Assembly: GCF_026013605.1 (NCBI RefSeq)
Contig: NZ_JAPDPJ010000046.1
Span: 1-51,133, forward strand
Direction of reading: 5' to 3'
DNA length: 51,133 bases
Source of the DNA: Plebeiibacterium sediminum
Lineage (GTDB): Bacteria; Bacteroidota; Bacteroidia; Bacteroidales; Marinilabiliaceae
This document shows, piece by piece, positions 51,012-51,133 of the stretch; positions within the stretch are counted from its first letter, which is position 1, and each line of letters begins with the position of its first letter. Both the position numbers and the translations under genes were made by a program. A model generated the notes under the pieces. The model was not told the origin of the DNA and made no database searches. It saw only the letters and a program-made list of their open reading frames with translations.

Positions 51012-51133
51012 AATTTTTTTTTATTTTTTTTTGGTTTGTCTGGTGATGATTTAGAAATTGAATCTCTCATTGAAGTATCTGCTTCAATATTTTTCATTTT
51101 TAAATAATCTAACACACCTAAATTACCAGATCT
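51002..51133 (-). CDS. C-terminal end of a flanking chromosomal gene (partial)
   Basis: The minus strand reads open from the window edge for 43 codons, with [20 protein letters not shown] and a tail [14 protein letters not shown], then TAA. The basic, disordered tail is typical of a cytoplasmic or membrane-associated protein's C-terminus. I do not recognise the family from this fragment. It lies outside the element and is part of the original chromosome. Confidence 0.65.
   Translation of the reverse strand, partial: RSGNLGVLDYLKMKNIEADTSMRDSISKSSPDKPKKNKKKLGA

Overview
The window is AT-rich Bacteroidota DNA, probably from a marine or sediment member of the Bacteroidales. The evidence is weak Shine-Dalgarno signals, one promoter box of the TAnnTTTG type, an IntDOT-like tyrosine recombinase that lacks the usual first catalytic arginine, and several families I know mainly from Bacteroidota (the MARQKG protein, the small PKDVQRITGKSE protein, DUF5675, the coiled-coil protein at 9.5-10.4 kb). 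The lineage call is an inference; no rRNA or core marker gene is present.

Almost the whole window is one integrated element. An 81-bp direct repeat (541-621 and 50461-50541, two mismatches, offset exactly 49,920 bp) carries the 3' end of a tRNA-Pro gene plus its terminator. The intact tRNA-Pro is at the right end, followed by a second identical tRNA-Pro and a tRNA-Ser. The integrase lies just inside the right end and points away from it.

Layout. (1) 1-540: left flank, with a 36-bp tandem repeat and the 3' remnant of a gene from another element. (2) 0.6-2.3 kb: left end of the element, with a small regulator-like gene, the 251-aa MARQKG protein and a 60-aa membrane protein. (3) 2.5-7.3 kb: a compact four-gene operon (metallophosphoesterase, ATPase, unknown 312-aa protein, Dam-type adenine methyltransferase) that looks like an uncharacterised defence system. 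(4) 7.3-10.4 kb: a scar zone with a gene-poor repetitive stretch ending in a terminator, a serine-recombinase remnant, a 130-bp MITE-like inverted repeat and a frameshifted coiled-coil gene. (5) 10.5-22.1 kb: one response regulator with two histidine kinases, divergent from a secreted glucan-water-dikinase-like protein; then two serine hydrolases of the beta-lactamase fold and an ADP/ATP-carrier-like transporter with HEAT repeats. (6) 22.6-44.2 kb: a stress and energy cargo with PPK2, universal stress protein, a GNAT-nitrilase fusion, a 1667-aa SLC12-type transporter fused to an ATPase, two MscS-type channels, GDPD/lipase/GlpD, a CorA gene broken by one stop codon, DUF21, DUF2934, DUF502, glycogen phosphorylase, a Ca2+/cation antiporter and PsiE. 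(7) 44.2-50.5 kb: a phage-satellite-like module on the minus strand with integrase, accessory protein, excisionase-like HTH, replication initiator-like protein, DnaC-like loader, holin-like protein and DUF5675.

Working together: parts 2 and 7 become adjacent when the element circularises and look like its replication, mobility and lysis core. Part 3 would protect the host. Parts 5 and 6 resemble in spirit the transmissible stress-tolerance islands of proteobacteria, with which they share psiE: osmotic valves, cation transport, polyphosphate and glycogen energy reserves, phospholipid salvage and envelope hydrolases, probably under the two-component system. Remnants at 8.7 kb, 22.6 kb and 44.2 kb show that the cargo was assembled in several steps and is partly decaying.
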